Shown here: positions 32,511 through 40,799 of the stretch, piece by piece
Numbering within the stretch: the stretch's first letter is position 1
Layout of the letters: the number at the start of each line of letters is the position of its first letter
Assembly: GCF_020991325.1 (NCBI RefSeq)
Contig: NZ_JAJMLX010000009.1
Coordinates: 1-42,426 of the forward strand
From: Bordetella petrii
GTDB taxonomy: Bacteria; Pseudomonadota; Gammaproteobacteria; Burkholderiales; Burkholderiaceae_B
Reading direction: 5' to 3'
DNA: 42,426 bases
Program-made: the position numbers and the translations under genes
The notes under the pieces: model-generated
Seen by the model: the letters and a program-made list of their open reading frames with translations, nothing else
The model's database searches: none
Told to the model about the DNA's origin: nothing

Positions 32511-33404
32511 ATGGATTTCAAGCATATCCAGCAGTTCCTGACACTGGCGGAAACGCTGAACTTTCGCCGCGCGGCCGAGAAGTTGCACATGGCGCAGCCG
32601 CCGCTGTCGGTGTCCATCCGCAAGCTGGAAGCCGAGGTGGGCGTGACGCTGTTCACGCGCGGAAAGGATGGCGTGAAGCTGACCGAAAGCGGCGAGGCCG
32701 CGCTGGCCGAGGCGCGGCGCGCGTTGTTCCATGCCGCGCAGTTCCGCCAGGCCGCGCGCGCGGCGTCCACCGGCGACCTGGGCACTTTGCGCATCGGCTT
32801 CGTGGGCTCGGCCACGCACGAGGTGCTGCCGCGCATCCTGCCGCGATTTCATGCACTGTACCCCGGGGTCGAACTGGAATTGCGCGAGGCGATCTCTATC
32901 CGCATCATGCAAAGCATCGAGGAAGAGGCGCTGGACATCGGCGTGGTGCGCGTGCCCGTGGCGTTCGGTTCGAATACGCGCCTGGCCACGTTATTTACCG
33001 AGACCTTCGTGCTGGCGGTGCCCCGGAACAATCCGCTGGCTCAGCGCGCCACCATCAGGCTCAAGGACCTGTCGGACGAAGGGTTCATTCTGTATTCGGG
33101 CCTGGACGCCCCCGGGCTGCGCACCGCGGCCATCCACGCCTGCCAGCTATGCGGCTTCATGCCGCGCGTCACGCAGGAAGCCATTCAGGTGCAGACGGTG
33201 CTGAGCCTGGTCGAGGCCGGTTTCGGGGTGGCGCTGGTGCCATCGGTATCGCGCCGCTTCAACAGCCGGCACGTGGTGTACAAGAAGCTGGCGGACTTTC
33301 CCGCCAGCGCCTCGATCGGCATTTCACTGGCCTGGAAGCCTTCCACGGAAAGCGCGGCGGTGCGCAACTTCCTGGACGTGGCTACCCAGGCATTCAAACC
33401 ATAG
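32511..33404 (+). CDS. LysR-family transcriptional regulator (second related copy)
   Basis: The 297-residue LysR protein has DNA-binding domain MDFKHIQQFLTLAETLNFRRAAEKLHMAQPPLSVSIRKLE and effector domain LRIGFVGSATHEVLPRILPRFHALYPGVELEL. It resembles the LysR protein encoded at 30383-31294, including the wing and hinge (RRALFHAAQFRQAARAAS), so the two probably arose by duplication. The helix-turn-helix differs at several contact positions, so DNA targets may differ in part. GGGGGAG precedes the ATG by about 12 bases, after a GC-rich hairpin. It converges with the tautomerase gene, leaving 14 bases between the stops. Likely targets are its own promoter and the upstream Bug gene. Confidence 0.92.
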   Translation: MDFKHIQQFLTLAETLNFRRAAEKLHMAQPPLSVSIRKLEAEVGVTLFTRGKDGVKLTESGEAALAEARRALFHAAQFRQAARAASTGDLGTLRIGFVGSATHEVLPRILPRFHALYPGVELELREAISIRIMQSIEEEALDIGVVRVPVAFGSNTRLATLFTETFVLAVPRNNPLAQRATIRLKDLSDEGFILYSGLDAPGLRTAAIHACQLCGFMPRVTQEAIQVQTVLSLVEAGFGVALVPSVSRRFNSRHVVYKKLADFPASASIGISLAWKPSTESAAVRNFLDVATQAFKP

Positions 33405-33418
33405 TGCGGGCGGGAGCT

Positions 33419-33793
33419 TCAGCGCCCCGCGGCCAGCGCGGTGATGCCGCCGGCCACGCCCATGTCGGACTTCGGCACATCGCTGATGATGACGCGGATG
33501 TCCTGTTCTGAAATGCCGATGCTGGCATGCACGGCCTTGCTCAAGGCGGCGATGAGCGCGGCCTTTTTCTCGGGCGTGCGGCCTTCGATCAGGCGCGACA
33601 GCACCAGCGCCATGGGTTTGCCCAGTTCGCCCGCCACGATCACGTGCGCGGGCGCCACTTCTTCCAGCACGATGCGTATCGAGGGCAGCGGCGCGGCGAT
33701 GCTGTCCACGACGGCCTGCGAGCAATTGTTGAGCAGGCTGGCTTTCTGTTCGGCGCTGTGGCCTTGCATGATCTGGATATTCAGTATGGGCAT
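33419..33793 (-). CDS. Tandem 4-oxalocrotonate tautomerase-like protein
   Basis: The 124-residue protein consists of two tautomerase-like halves. The first (residues 1-60) begins MPILNIQIMQGHSAEQKASLL with Pro2 available as the catalytic base. The second (about 62-120), MALVLSRLIEGRTPEKKAALIAALSKAVHASIG, repeats the beta-alpha-beta pattern but has Ala where Pro would align. Single 4-OT units are about 62 residues, so this is a fused pair, presumably forming trimers in place of hexamers. The tautomerase family moves double bonds in enol/keto acids. The ATG at 33793 gives Pro as residue 2; the longer frame would bury it. The next gene upstream encodes an enolase-superfamily enzyme, so it may act on that product. 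Confidence 0.88.
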   Translation of the reverse strand: MPILNIQIMQGHSAEQKASLLNNCSQAVVDSIAAPLPSIRIVLEEVAPAHVIVAGELGKPMALVLSRLIEGRTPEKKAALIAALSKAVHASIGISEQDIRVIISDVPKSDMGVAGGITALAAGR

Positions 33794-33875
33794 GGCGGTT
33801 CCTGGAACGAGTGGCGGGCCGGGCGGCCCGAGTGAATGTCGGGGTTTGCGCAAGCGGGCATCATAGCAACAGGCC

Positions 33876-34970
33876 CTAGACGCGGTAGCGGGCCAGCACG
33901 GCGGGGTCCGGGTCGCAGCCCAGGCCGGGGCCTTGCGGAATGGCGATCTGCCCATCGGGGCCGGGCAGGCCCACATCGCCGAACAGGCCGGTTTCAAGCT
34001 GTACGCCGAACAGCTCGACGCCCCCGATGTGCGGGTACAGCGCCGCCATCTGCAGGGTGGCCAGCAGGCCCGGGCCGAAATACGGCGAATGCGGCGCTAC
34101 GGCGCGGCCGTGGCGGCTGGCCAGTTCGGCCACGGCGCGGAACTCGGTGATGCCGCCCACCTTGGTGATGCTGGGTTGAAAATAGTCCAGCACGCCGGCC
34201 TCGGCCCACGGCTGGAATGCCCAGGCGTTGCCGATGTTCTCCCCGGCGGCCAGTGGGATGCGTGCCTCGCGCTGCAGCCGGGCCATGCCCGCCACGTCCT
34301 CCGGCGGCCACACGGGCTCTTCCAGCCACTTCAGGCCGTAGGGTTCCAGCTGGCGCGCCATGCGCAGCGCCTCGTCGGCGGGCCAGGCGCAGTTCACGTC
34401 CAGCATCAGGTCGACGTCTGGTCCCAACGCCTGGCGCGCCGCGGCCACCGCGGGTACGGTGACCTCGTGCAGCTTCAGGCGGCGGAATCCGCGTTCCAGC
34501 GCGCGTTCGCAGGCCGTGGCGACGGTGGCGGGCTGGTGCAGCCGCATCAGGCTGGTATAGGCCGCGATCGAGCGGCGCGAACCCGCCCCCAGCATTTGGC
34601 ATACTGGTAGGTTGGCGCGTTTGCCTGCCAAGTCCCACAGGGCGATGTCCAGCCCCGACAACGCATACATGACCGGCCCGTTGCGCCCGAAGATGTGCAG
34701 CGGGCGCTTCAGGTCTTCCATCAATTGCAGGATATCGCCGGCCTCCTTGCCCAAGGCCAGCGGGCCCACGATATTCTCCAGCGCGGCCCGGGTGGCGGGA
34801 ATGGCGTTGTAGCCGAACGCCTCGCCCCAGCCGACCAGGCCGTCGTCCGTGCTGACCTTGACCAGCAGGTAATTCAGCTGCGCCCACACCGTGCCGCCAA
34901 ACCCCGTGGGAGGGCCATCGTGGCGATAGGGAATGGAAACCACAATGGGTTCGATCGCGGTGATCTTCAT
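33876..34970 (-). CDS. Mandelate racemase/muconate lactonizing enzyme family protein (enolase superfamily)
   Basis: The 364-residue enzyme has the lid domain (about 1-120) and a barrel with metal ligands D191 (MLDVNCAW), E217 (WLEEPVW) and E244 (AGENIG). A K166-L-H168 replaces the usual K-x-K on strand two. K270 stands in SITKVGG, and H294 in APHSPY. In mandelate racemase a Asp-His dyad acts on strands six and seven. Here the Asp position is S267 (QPSITK), so the chemistry should differ. The superfamily abstracts an alpha proton from carboxylates; the product is unknown. The ATG at 34970 overlaps the stop of the LivF-type gene (ATGA), placing it in the ABC operon. The tautomerase gene follows after 82 bases. 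Confidence 0.9.
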   Translation of the reverse strand: MKITAIEPIVVSIPYRHDGPPTGFGGTVWAQLNYLLVKVSTDDGLVGWGEAFGYNAIPATRAALENIVGPLALGKEAGDILQLMEDLKRPLHIFGRNGPVMYALSGLDIALWDLAGKRANLPVCQMLGAGSRRSIAAYTSLMRLHQPATVATACERALERGFRRLKLHEVTVPAVAAARQALGPDVDLMLDVNCAWPADEALRMARQLEPYGLKWLEEPVWPPEDVAGMARLQREARIPLAAGENIGNAWAFQPWAEAGVLDYFQPSITKVGGITEFRAVAELASRHGRAVAPHSPYFGPGLLATLQMAALYPHIGGVELFGVQLETGLFGDVGLPGPDGQIAIPQGPGLGCDPDPAVLARYRV

Positions 34971-35749
34971 GTTGCGGCTCCTTCGGAGCGGGCGGCCGGC
35001 TCGGCGCGGCCGCCCAGGTAAATGCGTTGGATAAGTTCGCCGGCCTGTACCTCCGCCGGCGTGCCCGCGCCGCCGATATTGCCGGTTTCGACCAAATAGC
35101 AATAGTCGGCGAAACGCAAGGCTTCCTTCACCAGTTGCTCTACCAGCAAGACCGCCATGCCGGTGCGGGTCAGGTCCTTGGCCACGGTCAGGATGCGGTC
35201 TACCACCAGCGGGGCCAGCCCGCCGGAAGGCTCGTCCAGAATCAATAATGCCGGCTCGGCGATCACGCCCTGGGCCACGGCCAGAATCTGTTGCTGCCCC
35301 CCGCTCAGGCGCGAGGCCGGCTGCAGCCGCTTTTCCGCGAGTTCGGGGAACAGTTCGTAGATGCGCGGCAGGCGGCTGCGGTCGCCGTGGCGGTGGGTGG
35401 CGTAGGTTCCCAGCAGCAGATTGTCTTCCACCGTAAGGCCGGTGAAAACGCGGTGCCCTTCCAGCACCACGTTGATGCCGGCGCGCACCGTCTTGCGTGT
35501 ATCCGCAAGCGTGATGTCCTGGCCTTTGAAGGTCACCTTGCCGGCCCGCTTGGGGATCAGGCCGGCCAGCGCGTGCAGCATGGACGTCTTGCCGGCGCCA
35601 TTGCGGCCCAGCATGACCACGAACTCGCCCTGGTGCACTTTCAGGTCCACGCCGTGCACGACCCGGGCCTTGCCGTAGGCGACTTGAAGCCCGGACACCT
35701 CCAGCAGGACGGGCGCCGAACCGTGGGTACGTTCATCGTTGGGCATCAT
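34967..35749 (-). CDS. ABC transporter ATP-binding protein, LivF type
   Basis: The 260-residue ATPase subunit has Walker A GRNGAGKTS (about 49-57), the Q-loop segment NVVLEGHRVFTGLTVEDNL, signature RLSGGQQQILAVAQGV, Walker B PALLILDEPSGGL and the switch region LLVEQLVKEAL, in which Gln replaces the switch His, as is usual for LivF. The ATG at 35749 shares a base with the stop of the LivG-type gene (TGATG). A second ATG directly behind it (35746) is equally possible. It completes a full five-gene importer together with the genes at 35749-39577. Confidence 0.93.
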   Translation of the reverse strand: MMPNDERTHGSAPVLLEVSGLQVAYGKARVVHGVDLKVHQGEFVVMLGRNGAGKTSMLHALAGLIPKRAGKVTFKGQDITLADTRKTVRAGINVVLEGHRVFTGLTVEDNLLLGTYATHRHGDRSRLPRIYELFPELAEKRLQPASRLSGGQQQILAVAQGVIAEPALLILDEPSGGLAPLVVDRILTVAKDLTRTGMAVLLVEQLVKEALRFADYCYLVETGNIGGAGTPAEVQAGELIQRIYLGGRAEPAARSEGAAT

Positions 35750-36504
35750 CAGGCTCCCAGGTAGACACGAATGACTTCCGCGTTGCCGCGCACATCGGCC
35801 GGAGCGCCGTGGGCGATCATGCGGCCCAGGTTCAGGGTGGTGACCCGGTCGCACAGCCTGAACACGAAATCAGTATGGTGCTCGACGATCAGCACGCCGA
35901 TGCCGGCCTCGCGCAGCGTGGCCACGATGCGCGACAACTGTTCGATTTCGTGCTCGGTCAGGCCGCCCGCGGGTTCGTCCAGCAGGATGAAGCGCGGCTT
36001 CATGGCCAGGCCGCGCGCGATTTCCAGAAAGCGCTGTTCGGCATGGTCCAGCATGTTGGCGGGCCGTTCGGCCACGCGTTCCAGCCCCACGCCGCACAGC
36101 ATTTCATAGGCGAGCTCGCGCGCCTGGCGCTCGCGGCGGCGCATGCCGGGCAGGGCCAGCGCGGTTTGCAGGAAGCCGGCGTTGCTGTGTTTCCAGTTGC
36201 CCAGCATCACGTTCTGCCAGGCGCTCAGGCTGCCCAGCAGGCGCGGCTTCTGGAACGTGCGCGCAATCCCGCTCAACGCGCGGCGCTGCACCGAAGCCTG
36301 CGTGATCGGCGCGCCGTCCAGGCTCAACGCGCCCGCGTCGGCCGGGTAGTAGCCCGACAACAAATTGAGCAGGGTCGTCTTGCCGCTGCCATTCGGGCCG
36401 ATCAGCCCGTGGATCTCGCCTTCCGCGAGCGTCAATGACACGCTGTCTACGGCGACGACGCTGCCGAAACGCTTGGTGACCTTGTCTGCGCTGAGCTGGT
36501 TCAT
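35749..36504 (-). CDS. ABC transporter ATP-binding protein, LivG type
   Basis: The 251-residue ATPase subunit has Walker A GPNGSGKTT (about 36-44) and GIARTFQKPRLLGSLSAWQNVMLG. The signature is degenerate, MLDHAEQRFLEIARGLA in place of LSGGQ. Walker B is FILLDEPAGGL, and the switch is IVEHHTD with H present. The signature replacement on one of the two ATPases is common in this importer family. The ATG at 36504 overlaps the LivM-type stop (ATGA). The longer frame upstream is an out-of-gene extension. Confidence 0.93.
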   Translation of the reverse strand: MNQLSADKVTKRFGSVVAVDSVSLTLAEGEIHGLIGPNGSGKTTLLNLLSGYYPADAGALSLDGAPITQASVQRRALSGIARTFQKPRLLGSLSAWQNVMLGNWKHSNAGFLQTALALPGMRRRERQARELAYEMLCGVGLERVAERPANMLDHAEQRFLEIARGLAMKPRFILLDEPAGGLTEHEIEQLSRIVATLREAGIGVLIVEHHTDFVFRLCDRVTTLNLGRMIAHGAPADVRGNAEVIRVYLGA

Positions 36505-37508
36505 GAGGATCGTCCTTCGCGCACGGCGGCCAGCAGGCGGGGCAGGTCGGGGGCGACCACGTGCTGTTCGGGTTTGCGCGGCCGGAATTTGTCGCGCAGC
36601 ACCCGCACGATGCTGCCTATGCCTTCGGGGGCCAGCAGCACCACCAGCAGCAGCAGCACGCCATAAAACAGCTGTCCCCAGCGCGCCAGGGGAGCCACCA
36701 GCTCCGGCAAGGCGGCCAGCACGATCGTGCCGACGAACGGCCCCATGATGACGCCGCGTCCGCCGATCACAATGCACACGAAGAAGAACAGACTGAGTTC
36801 GAAGACAAAGGTCTCCGGCGTGATGTAGCTTTGCAGCGAGGCGAACAGGGCGCCGGCGACACCCGCGGTGATGCCGCTGAATGTGAATACTGCCAGCTTC
36901 ACGCGGAAAACCGGCACGCCCGTCGCGGCCGCGGTGACGGTGCTGTCGCGCAGCGCGATCATGGCGCGGCCCCAGGAAAAACGCGTCAGGTTCCATACCA
37001 GCCAACTGACGAAGGCCGCCACGCCGGCCACCAGCCAGTACAGGCCCGATGGGCTGTCGAAGGGCGCGTCGAAAGAGGCGACGCTGATCCCCGCGCCGCC
37101 GCCGGTAAGATCGTCGCGGGCCAGCGAGAATTCCGTCACCATCAGCGCGAACGCCATGGTCGCCATCGCAAAATAGAAACCCGGCAGGCGAAGCGAGGGC
37201 AGGCCCAGCAGAAACCCGCAGGCCCCGCACAGCACGGCCGACGCCGCCATGGCCAGCCAGGGGCCGACGTCATGGTGTCCGGTCAGGATGGCAAAGGTGT
37301 AGGCGCCGATGGCCAGCAGGCCCACGTGCCCGATGGACAGCAGCCCGGTATAGCCCACCACCAGGTTCAGGCTGGCGATCAGGATCCAGTACGTGCCGAT
37401 CAGCGTGGCGACATGCAACTGGTAGGCGTTGCCCGCCCAGAAGGGCAGCGTGGCCAGCAACAGCAGGCCCACGGCCAGCGGCCATTGGGAAGAGCGTTCC
37501 GTCTTCAT
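36501..37508 (-). CDS. ABC transporter permease, LivM type
   Basis: The 335-residue inner-membrane permease has about nine membrane segments. It shows LIASLNLVVGYTGLLSIGHVGLLAIGAYTFAIL, then GLPSLRLPGFYFAMATMAFALMV, then RDSTVTAAATGVPVFRVKLAVFTFSGITAGVAG, and VIGGRGVIMGPFVGTIVLAALPEL, all features of LivM. A cytoplasmic C-terminal tail (RDKFRPRKPEQHVV onwards) is longer than usual. The ATG at 37508 overlaps the LivH-type stop (ATGA). Confidence 0.93.
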   Translation of the reverse strand: MKTERSSQWPLAVGLLLLATLPFWAGNAYQLHVATLIGTYWILIASLNLVVGYTGLLSIGHVGLLAIGAYTFAILTGHHDVGPWLAMAASAVLCGACGFLLGLPSLRLPGFYFAMATMAFALMVTEFSLARDDLTGGGAGISVASFDAPFDSPSGLYWLVAGVAAFVSWLVWNLTRFSWGRAMIALRDSTVTAAATGVPVFRVKLAVFTFSGITAGVAGALFASLQSYITPETFVFELSLFFFVCIVIGGRGVIMGPFVGTIVLAALPELVAPLARWGQLFYGVLLLLVVLLAPEGIGSIVRVLRDKFRPRKPEQHVVAPDLPRLLAAVREGRSS

Positions 37509-38365
37509 ACTTGGCGCACCTGTTTGTTGCCAAACAGGCCCTCGGGTTTGATCAAGAGAAACACCATCAACAAGCCCACCGCGATGGTCTGCTGGTATTC
37601 GCCGCCGAAAAAATAGGCCGCGAACGTGCTGAGCAGGCCCAGCGTCAGTCCGCCCACGATGGCCCCCACATTGCTGCCCAGGCCGCCCGCGGCCAGGGCG
37701 ATGAATCCATACAGGGTCAGCGTCAGGCCCAGGGCGAAGAACGCGAACGTCAGCTGGCCGGCGGCAAAACCCACCAACCCGCCCAGCAGCCCCGCCAGGG
37801 CGTAGGAAAAAGCCCGCACCCGTTCGGTGGAAATGCCGCGCGCCCGCGCGGCGTAAGCGTCTTCGGCCACGGCCAGGAATACCTTGCCGAACAGGGTGCG
37901 CCGGTAGAACTGGTCCAGGCCCAGCGCCAGCAGCGCCACGCAGCCGATGGGCAGCCAGTATTTCTGGTCCCAGACGCCGGCGGTGAATTCCTGCGGGATC
38001 AGGCGGGGGAATGCGCGGGGCTCGGTGCCCCACCACAGGCCCACCGCCTGCTGCACGATGGTGGCCAGCGCCAGCGTGCTCAGCAACCACAGGTGCTCAT
38101 CCGAGCGGGCGAGAATGCGGCGGATGGCCACGGCCTCGGTCACCAGGCCGAACACGATGGCCACCGCCACCGCGCCGGCCAGGCCCACGGGCCAGGGCAG
38201 GCCCAGGTCGCCCATCAGCCAGGCCCCCATGACGCTGCTGACCATGAACAAATGGCCGGTGGTGATACTGAGCACCTTGGAAGTGGAATACATCACGTTG
38301 TAGGCCAGGGCGGCGGCGGCATAAAGCGCGCCGATCGCCAGGCCGGTGACCAGGACGGTCAGCAT
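37505..38365 (-). CDS. ABC transporter permease, LivH type
   Basis: The 286-residue inner-membrane permease has about eight membrane segments. GLAIGALYAAAALAYNVMYSTSKVLSITTGHLFMVSSVMG stands at the start, VAEDAYAARARGISTERVRAFSYALAGLLGGLVGF in the coupling loop, and ALAAGGLGSNVGAIVGGLTLGLLSTFAAYFFG near the end. It pairs with the LivM-type permease. It starts 27 bases after the receptor gene. The usual ALGLNLIFGVMRVVNFAHG segment is changed to YNVMYSTSKVLSITTGH, so it is a divergent member whose substrate is probably not a simple branched-chain amino acid. Confidence 0.92.
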   Translation of the reverse strand: MLTVLVTGLAIGALYAAAALAYNVMYSTSKVLSITTGHLFMVSSVMGAWLMGDLGLPWPVGLAGAVAVAIVFGLVTEAVAIRRILARSDEHLWLLSTLALATIVQQAVGLWWGTEPRAFPRLIPQEFTAGVWDQKYWLPIGCVALLALGLDQFYRRTLFGKVFLAVAEDAYAARARGISTERVRAFSYALAGLLGGLVGFAAGQLTFAFFALGLTLTLYGFIALAAGGLGSNVGAIVGGLTLGLLSTFAAYFFGGEYQQTIAVGLLMVFLLIKPEGLFGNKQVRQV

Positions 38366-38392
38366 AGCGATACTCCTCTGCAGTACGGACGT

Positions 38393-39577
38393 TTATCGGG
38401 GAGCCAGGTCGAAACTGCCGTCCTTGAAGGTATTGGCGCGGTTCACCACCATGGCGGAATCCGGGAAGCCATTGTGGTTGCTGGCGCTCCAGGTATAGCT
38501 GGCGTATACGCCCGGCAGCTTGCCGGTGCTTTCCAGTACTTTGCGCACCTCTTCCGGATCGGTGCCGCCGGTCTGCTTGACGGCATGCTCGATGATCTTC
38601 ACCGTGTCGTAGCCCAGGGCCACCCACCAGAAGGTGAAATCGATCTTGCCGCCCAGCTTGGGACGAATGGCATCCATCAGCGCCACCGTGGCCTCGGGCA
38701 ACTTGCCCGTGGCGTCGTACGTCGTGCTGGCGTAGCCGGCGGCGTAGGTGTTGTCCCAGTACGAGGGCTTGTTCAGCAGGTCGCGGATAGGCAAGCCCAT
38801 CAAGGCGGGGTGGCCCACCACGGGCACGTCCCATTGCAGGTCGCCGCGGGCATTCAGGATGCGCGCCAGCAGTCCGGTGGCGGCCGACCACGGCATGATC
38901 ACATCGGCGCCGGCGGCGCGCGCCTTTTCGATGTCGTCGTTGACGCTGGTTTTGTTGGGGTCGATCAGGGCCGAGTACACGGGCTTGATGCCCGCCTGCT
39001 CCAGCAGCGCGGCGGCCCGCTTGGCCGACGAGGTGCCGTAGCCGGTCGTGTCGCCCAGCACGGCGATTTTCTTTTTCTTCAGCACATTCAGGGCGTAGTC
39101 ATTGGCCGACGTGATCCATTGTTCATTGGTATTGATCACGCGGAAGGCCAGGGGGTATTTCTTGGGGTTGGTCAGCTCGTCCACCGTGCCGATGATCAGG
39201 TTGGGAATGTCGGCCTTGGCCAGGATGGGCACCGTGGCCAGCGACTCGCCCGAATTCACCGGGCCGATCACGAACGCCACTTCGTCGTCGTACGCCAGCT
39301 GCTTGGCGTAGTTGACGGCCTTGGTGGGGTCGCCCGCCGTATCGCGGGTGATCAGTTCCAGCTTGCGCCCGTTGATGCCTCCGGCCTTGTTGATTTCTTC
39401 TACCGCGAACTGCACGCCCTGGTTCTCGGCAATGGCGGCCGACGACAGCGGCCCGGTCAGGGACGACAACCAGCCGATGCGGATGGGGTCGGTTTTCTGG
39501 TCGGCAGCGTGCGCCCATCCAGGCGCCAGCGCGGTCAGGCAAAGAACAGGCACAGCAAGTGTCTTGGCAAGGTTCAT
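38393..39577 (-). CDS. ABC transporter substrate-binding protein, Liv family
   Basis: The 394-residue periplasmic receptor has a signal peptide ending GWAHA (residue 24). The type I fold begins IRIGWLSSLTGPLSSAAIAENQGVQFAVEEINKAGGINGRKLELITRDTAGDPTKAVNYAKQL. The sequence GPVNSGESLATVPI surrounds the ligand pocket. It is a receptor for the four genes following it. Members of this class often bind aromatic or sugar acids, and context with two enolase-superfamily enzymes suggests a carboxylate. The ATG at 39577 is followed by a good Lys-rich signal. A gap of 86 bases separates it from the upstream enzyme gene. Confidence 0.93.
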   Translation of the reverse strand: MNLAKTLAVPVLCLTALAPGWAHAADQKTDPIRIGWLSSLTGPLSSAAIAENQGVQFAVEEINKAGGINGRKLELITRDTAGDPTKAVNYAKQLAYDDEVAFVIGPVNSGESLATVPILAKADIPNLIIGTVDELTNPKKYPLAFRVINTNEQWITSANDYALNVLKKKKIAVLGDTTGYGTSSAKRAAALLEQAGIKPVYSALIDPNKTSVNDDIEKARAAGADVIMPWSAATGLLARILNARGDLQWDVPVVGHPALMGLPIRDLLNKPSYWDNTYAAGYASTTYDATGKLPEATVALMDAIRPKLGGKIDFTFWWVALGYDTVKIIEHAVKQTGGTDPEEVRKVLESTGKLPGVYASYTWSASNHNGFPDSAMVVNRANTFKDGSFDLAPR

Positions 39578-39663
39578 GTTTGTCTCCGTTTGTTTTGTCC
39601 ACTTCTCGAACGAGTGGAATGCGGCGGAATACGGCGGGCGCTATCGCGCGCGCCTGCCCGGGC

Positions 39664-40785
39664 TCAGTTGCCGCCGGCCGAGCGCGGGGTAATCAGGTAG
39701 GGGTCGATGCGGTCCCAGTTGAACGTGAAGCCGGCGCCGCCCTGCCGGGGCACGGCCACGCAGCCGTCGGCATCGATGTCCATGCGTTCGTGGAACAGGG
39801 GCTCGAACCACGGCATGTGTTCGGCCCAGGTGGCATTGCCGGCCGACGCCACGATATGCAGGCTGTGTTCCGTGAAAATATGGGGTGCCACGGGCAGGTC
39901 GTGCGCGGCCAGGTAGCGCACGGCTTTCAGCATTTCGGTGTAGCCGCCCATGCGCTGCAGGTCGGGCATGAATACCCCGGCTGCCTGGGCGCGGGCCATG
40001 CGGCGTATGCCATAGCGCGTGTATTCGGTTTCTCCGCTGGCCAGGGGCATGGGCAGGCGGCGCCGGATTTCGGCCGCGCTGTCATCGTCCCAGGTGGGCA
40101 CGGGTTCCTCGAACCACGCCAGGTCGAAGCGCGCCAACTCGCGGCCCAGCCGCAAGGCGCGCGTCAGGTCCAGGCCCTGGTTGGCGTCGGCCATCAGCGT
40201 GATGTCATCGCCGATGGCATCGCGCACGGCCTCGACGCGCGCCACGTCCTCCTTCCAGTCAGGCGAACCCAGGCGCATCTTCATGGCCTTGAAGCCCTGC
40301 GCCAGGAACTGCCGCGCCTCGGCTTGCAGTTCATCGCGGCTGGACGACAGCCACAGGCCCGCGCTGGCATAGACGGGGACTCGATCGCGGTGCGCGCCAA
40401 ACAGCTTGTACAAGGGCTGCCCGGCCTGCTTGCCCACGATGTCCCAGCAAGCGACGTCGATGGGATGGTAGGCCAGGATGGACACGCCGGCCTGCCCGTA
40501 GAAATTGCAGCTGCGCTGGAAGTCCTCCCACAATGCCTCCACATCGTGAGGGTCGCGGCCGATGACCAGGGGCGCCAGCGATTCCGTGAACTGCGCAATG
40601 GCGGCCAGGCGTTCCGGGCTGAAGCAGAAGCCGTAGCCCTCGCCGGTGATGCCGGCATCGGTTTCCACCGAGACCAGCAGGCAGCAGACATCGGCGATAT
40701 GGTGTATGGAAGTCTTGAGCGGGCGCGGCAACGGAATCTTGGCAAGCCGGGTATGCAGCGCGGTGATGCGTACAGCGTTCGACAT
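39664..40785 (-). CDS. Mandelate racemase/muconate lactonizing enzyme family protein (second enolase-superfamily enzyme)
   Basis: The 373-residue enzyme has lid residues 1-125 and a barrel with metal ligands D200 (LMADANQG), E226 (WFEEPVP) and E252 (SGETEY). K169-M-R171 stands in place of K-x-K. The dyad D275 (MPDLQRMGG) and H302 (APHIFTEHSLH) are both present, unlike in the other enzyme of this cluster. The dyad is that of mandelate racemase and acid-sugar dehydratases, so racemisation or dehydration of an alpha-hydroxy acid is likely. R171 in place of the second lysine may limit reaction on one side of the substrate. The MDR-type gene lies 14 bases upstream. Confidence 0.92.
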   Translation of the reverse strand: MSNAVRITALHTRLAKIPLPRPLKTSIHHIADVCCLLVSVETDAGITGEGYGFCFSPERLAAIAQFTESLAPLVIGRDPHDVEALWEDFQRSCNFYGQAGVSILAYHPIDVACWDIVGKQAGQPLYKLFGAHRDRVPVYASAGLWLSSSRDELQAEARQFLAQGFKAMKMRLGSPDWKEDVARVEAVRDAIGDDITLMADANQGLDLTRALRLGRELARFDLAWFEEPVPTWDDDSAAEIRRRLPMPLASGETEYTRYGIRRMARAQAAGVFMPDLQRMGGYTEMLKAVRYLAAHDLPVAPHIFTEHSLHIVASAGNATWAEHMPWFEPLFHERMDIDADGCVAVPRQGGAGFTFNWDRIDPYLITPRSAGGN

Positions 40786-40799
40786 GACGGTCTCCAGGT

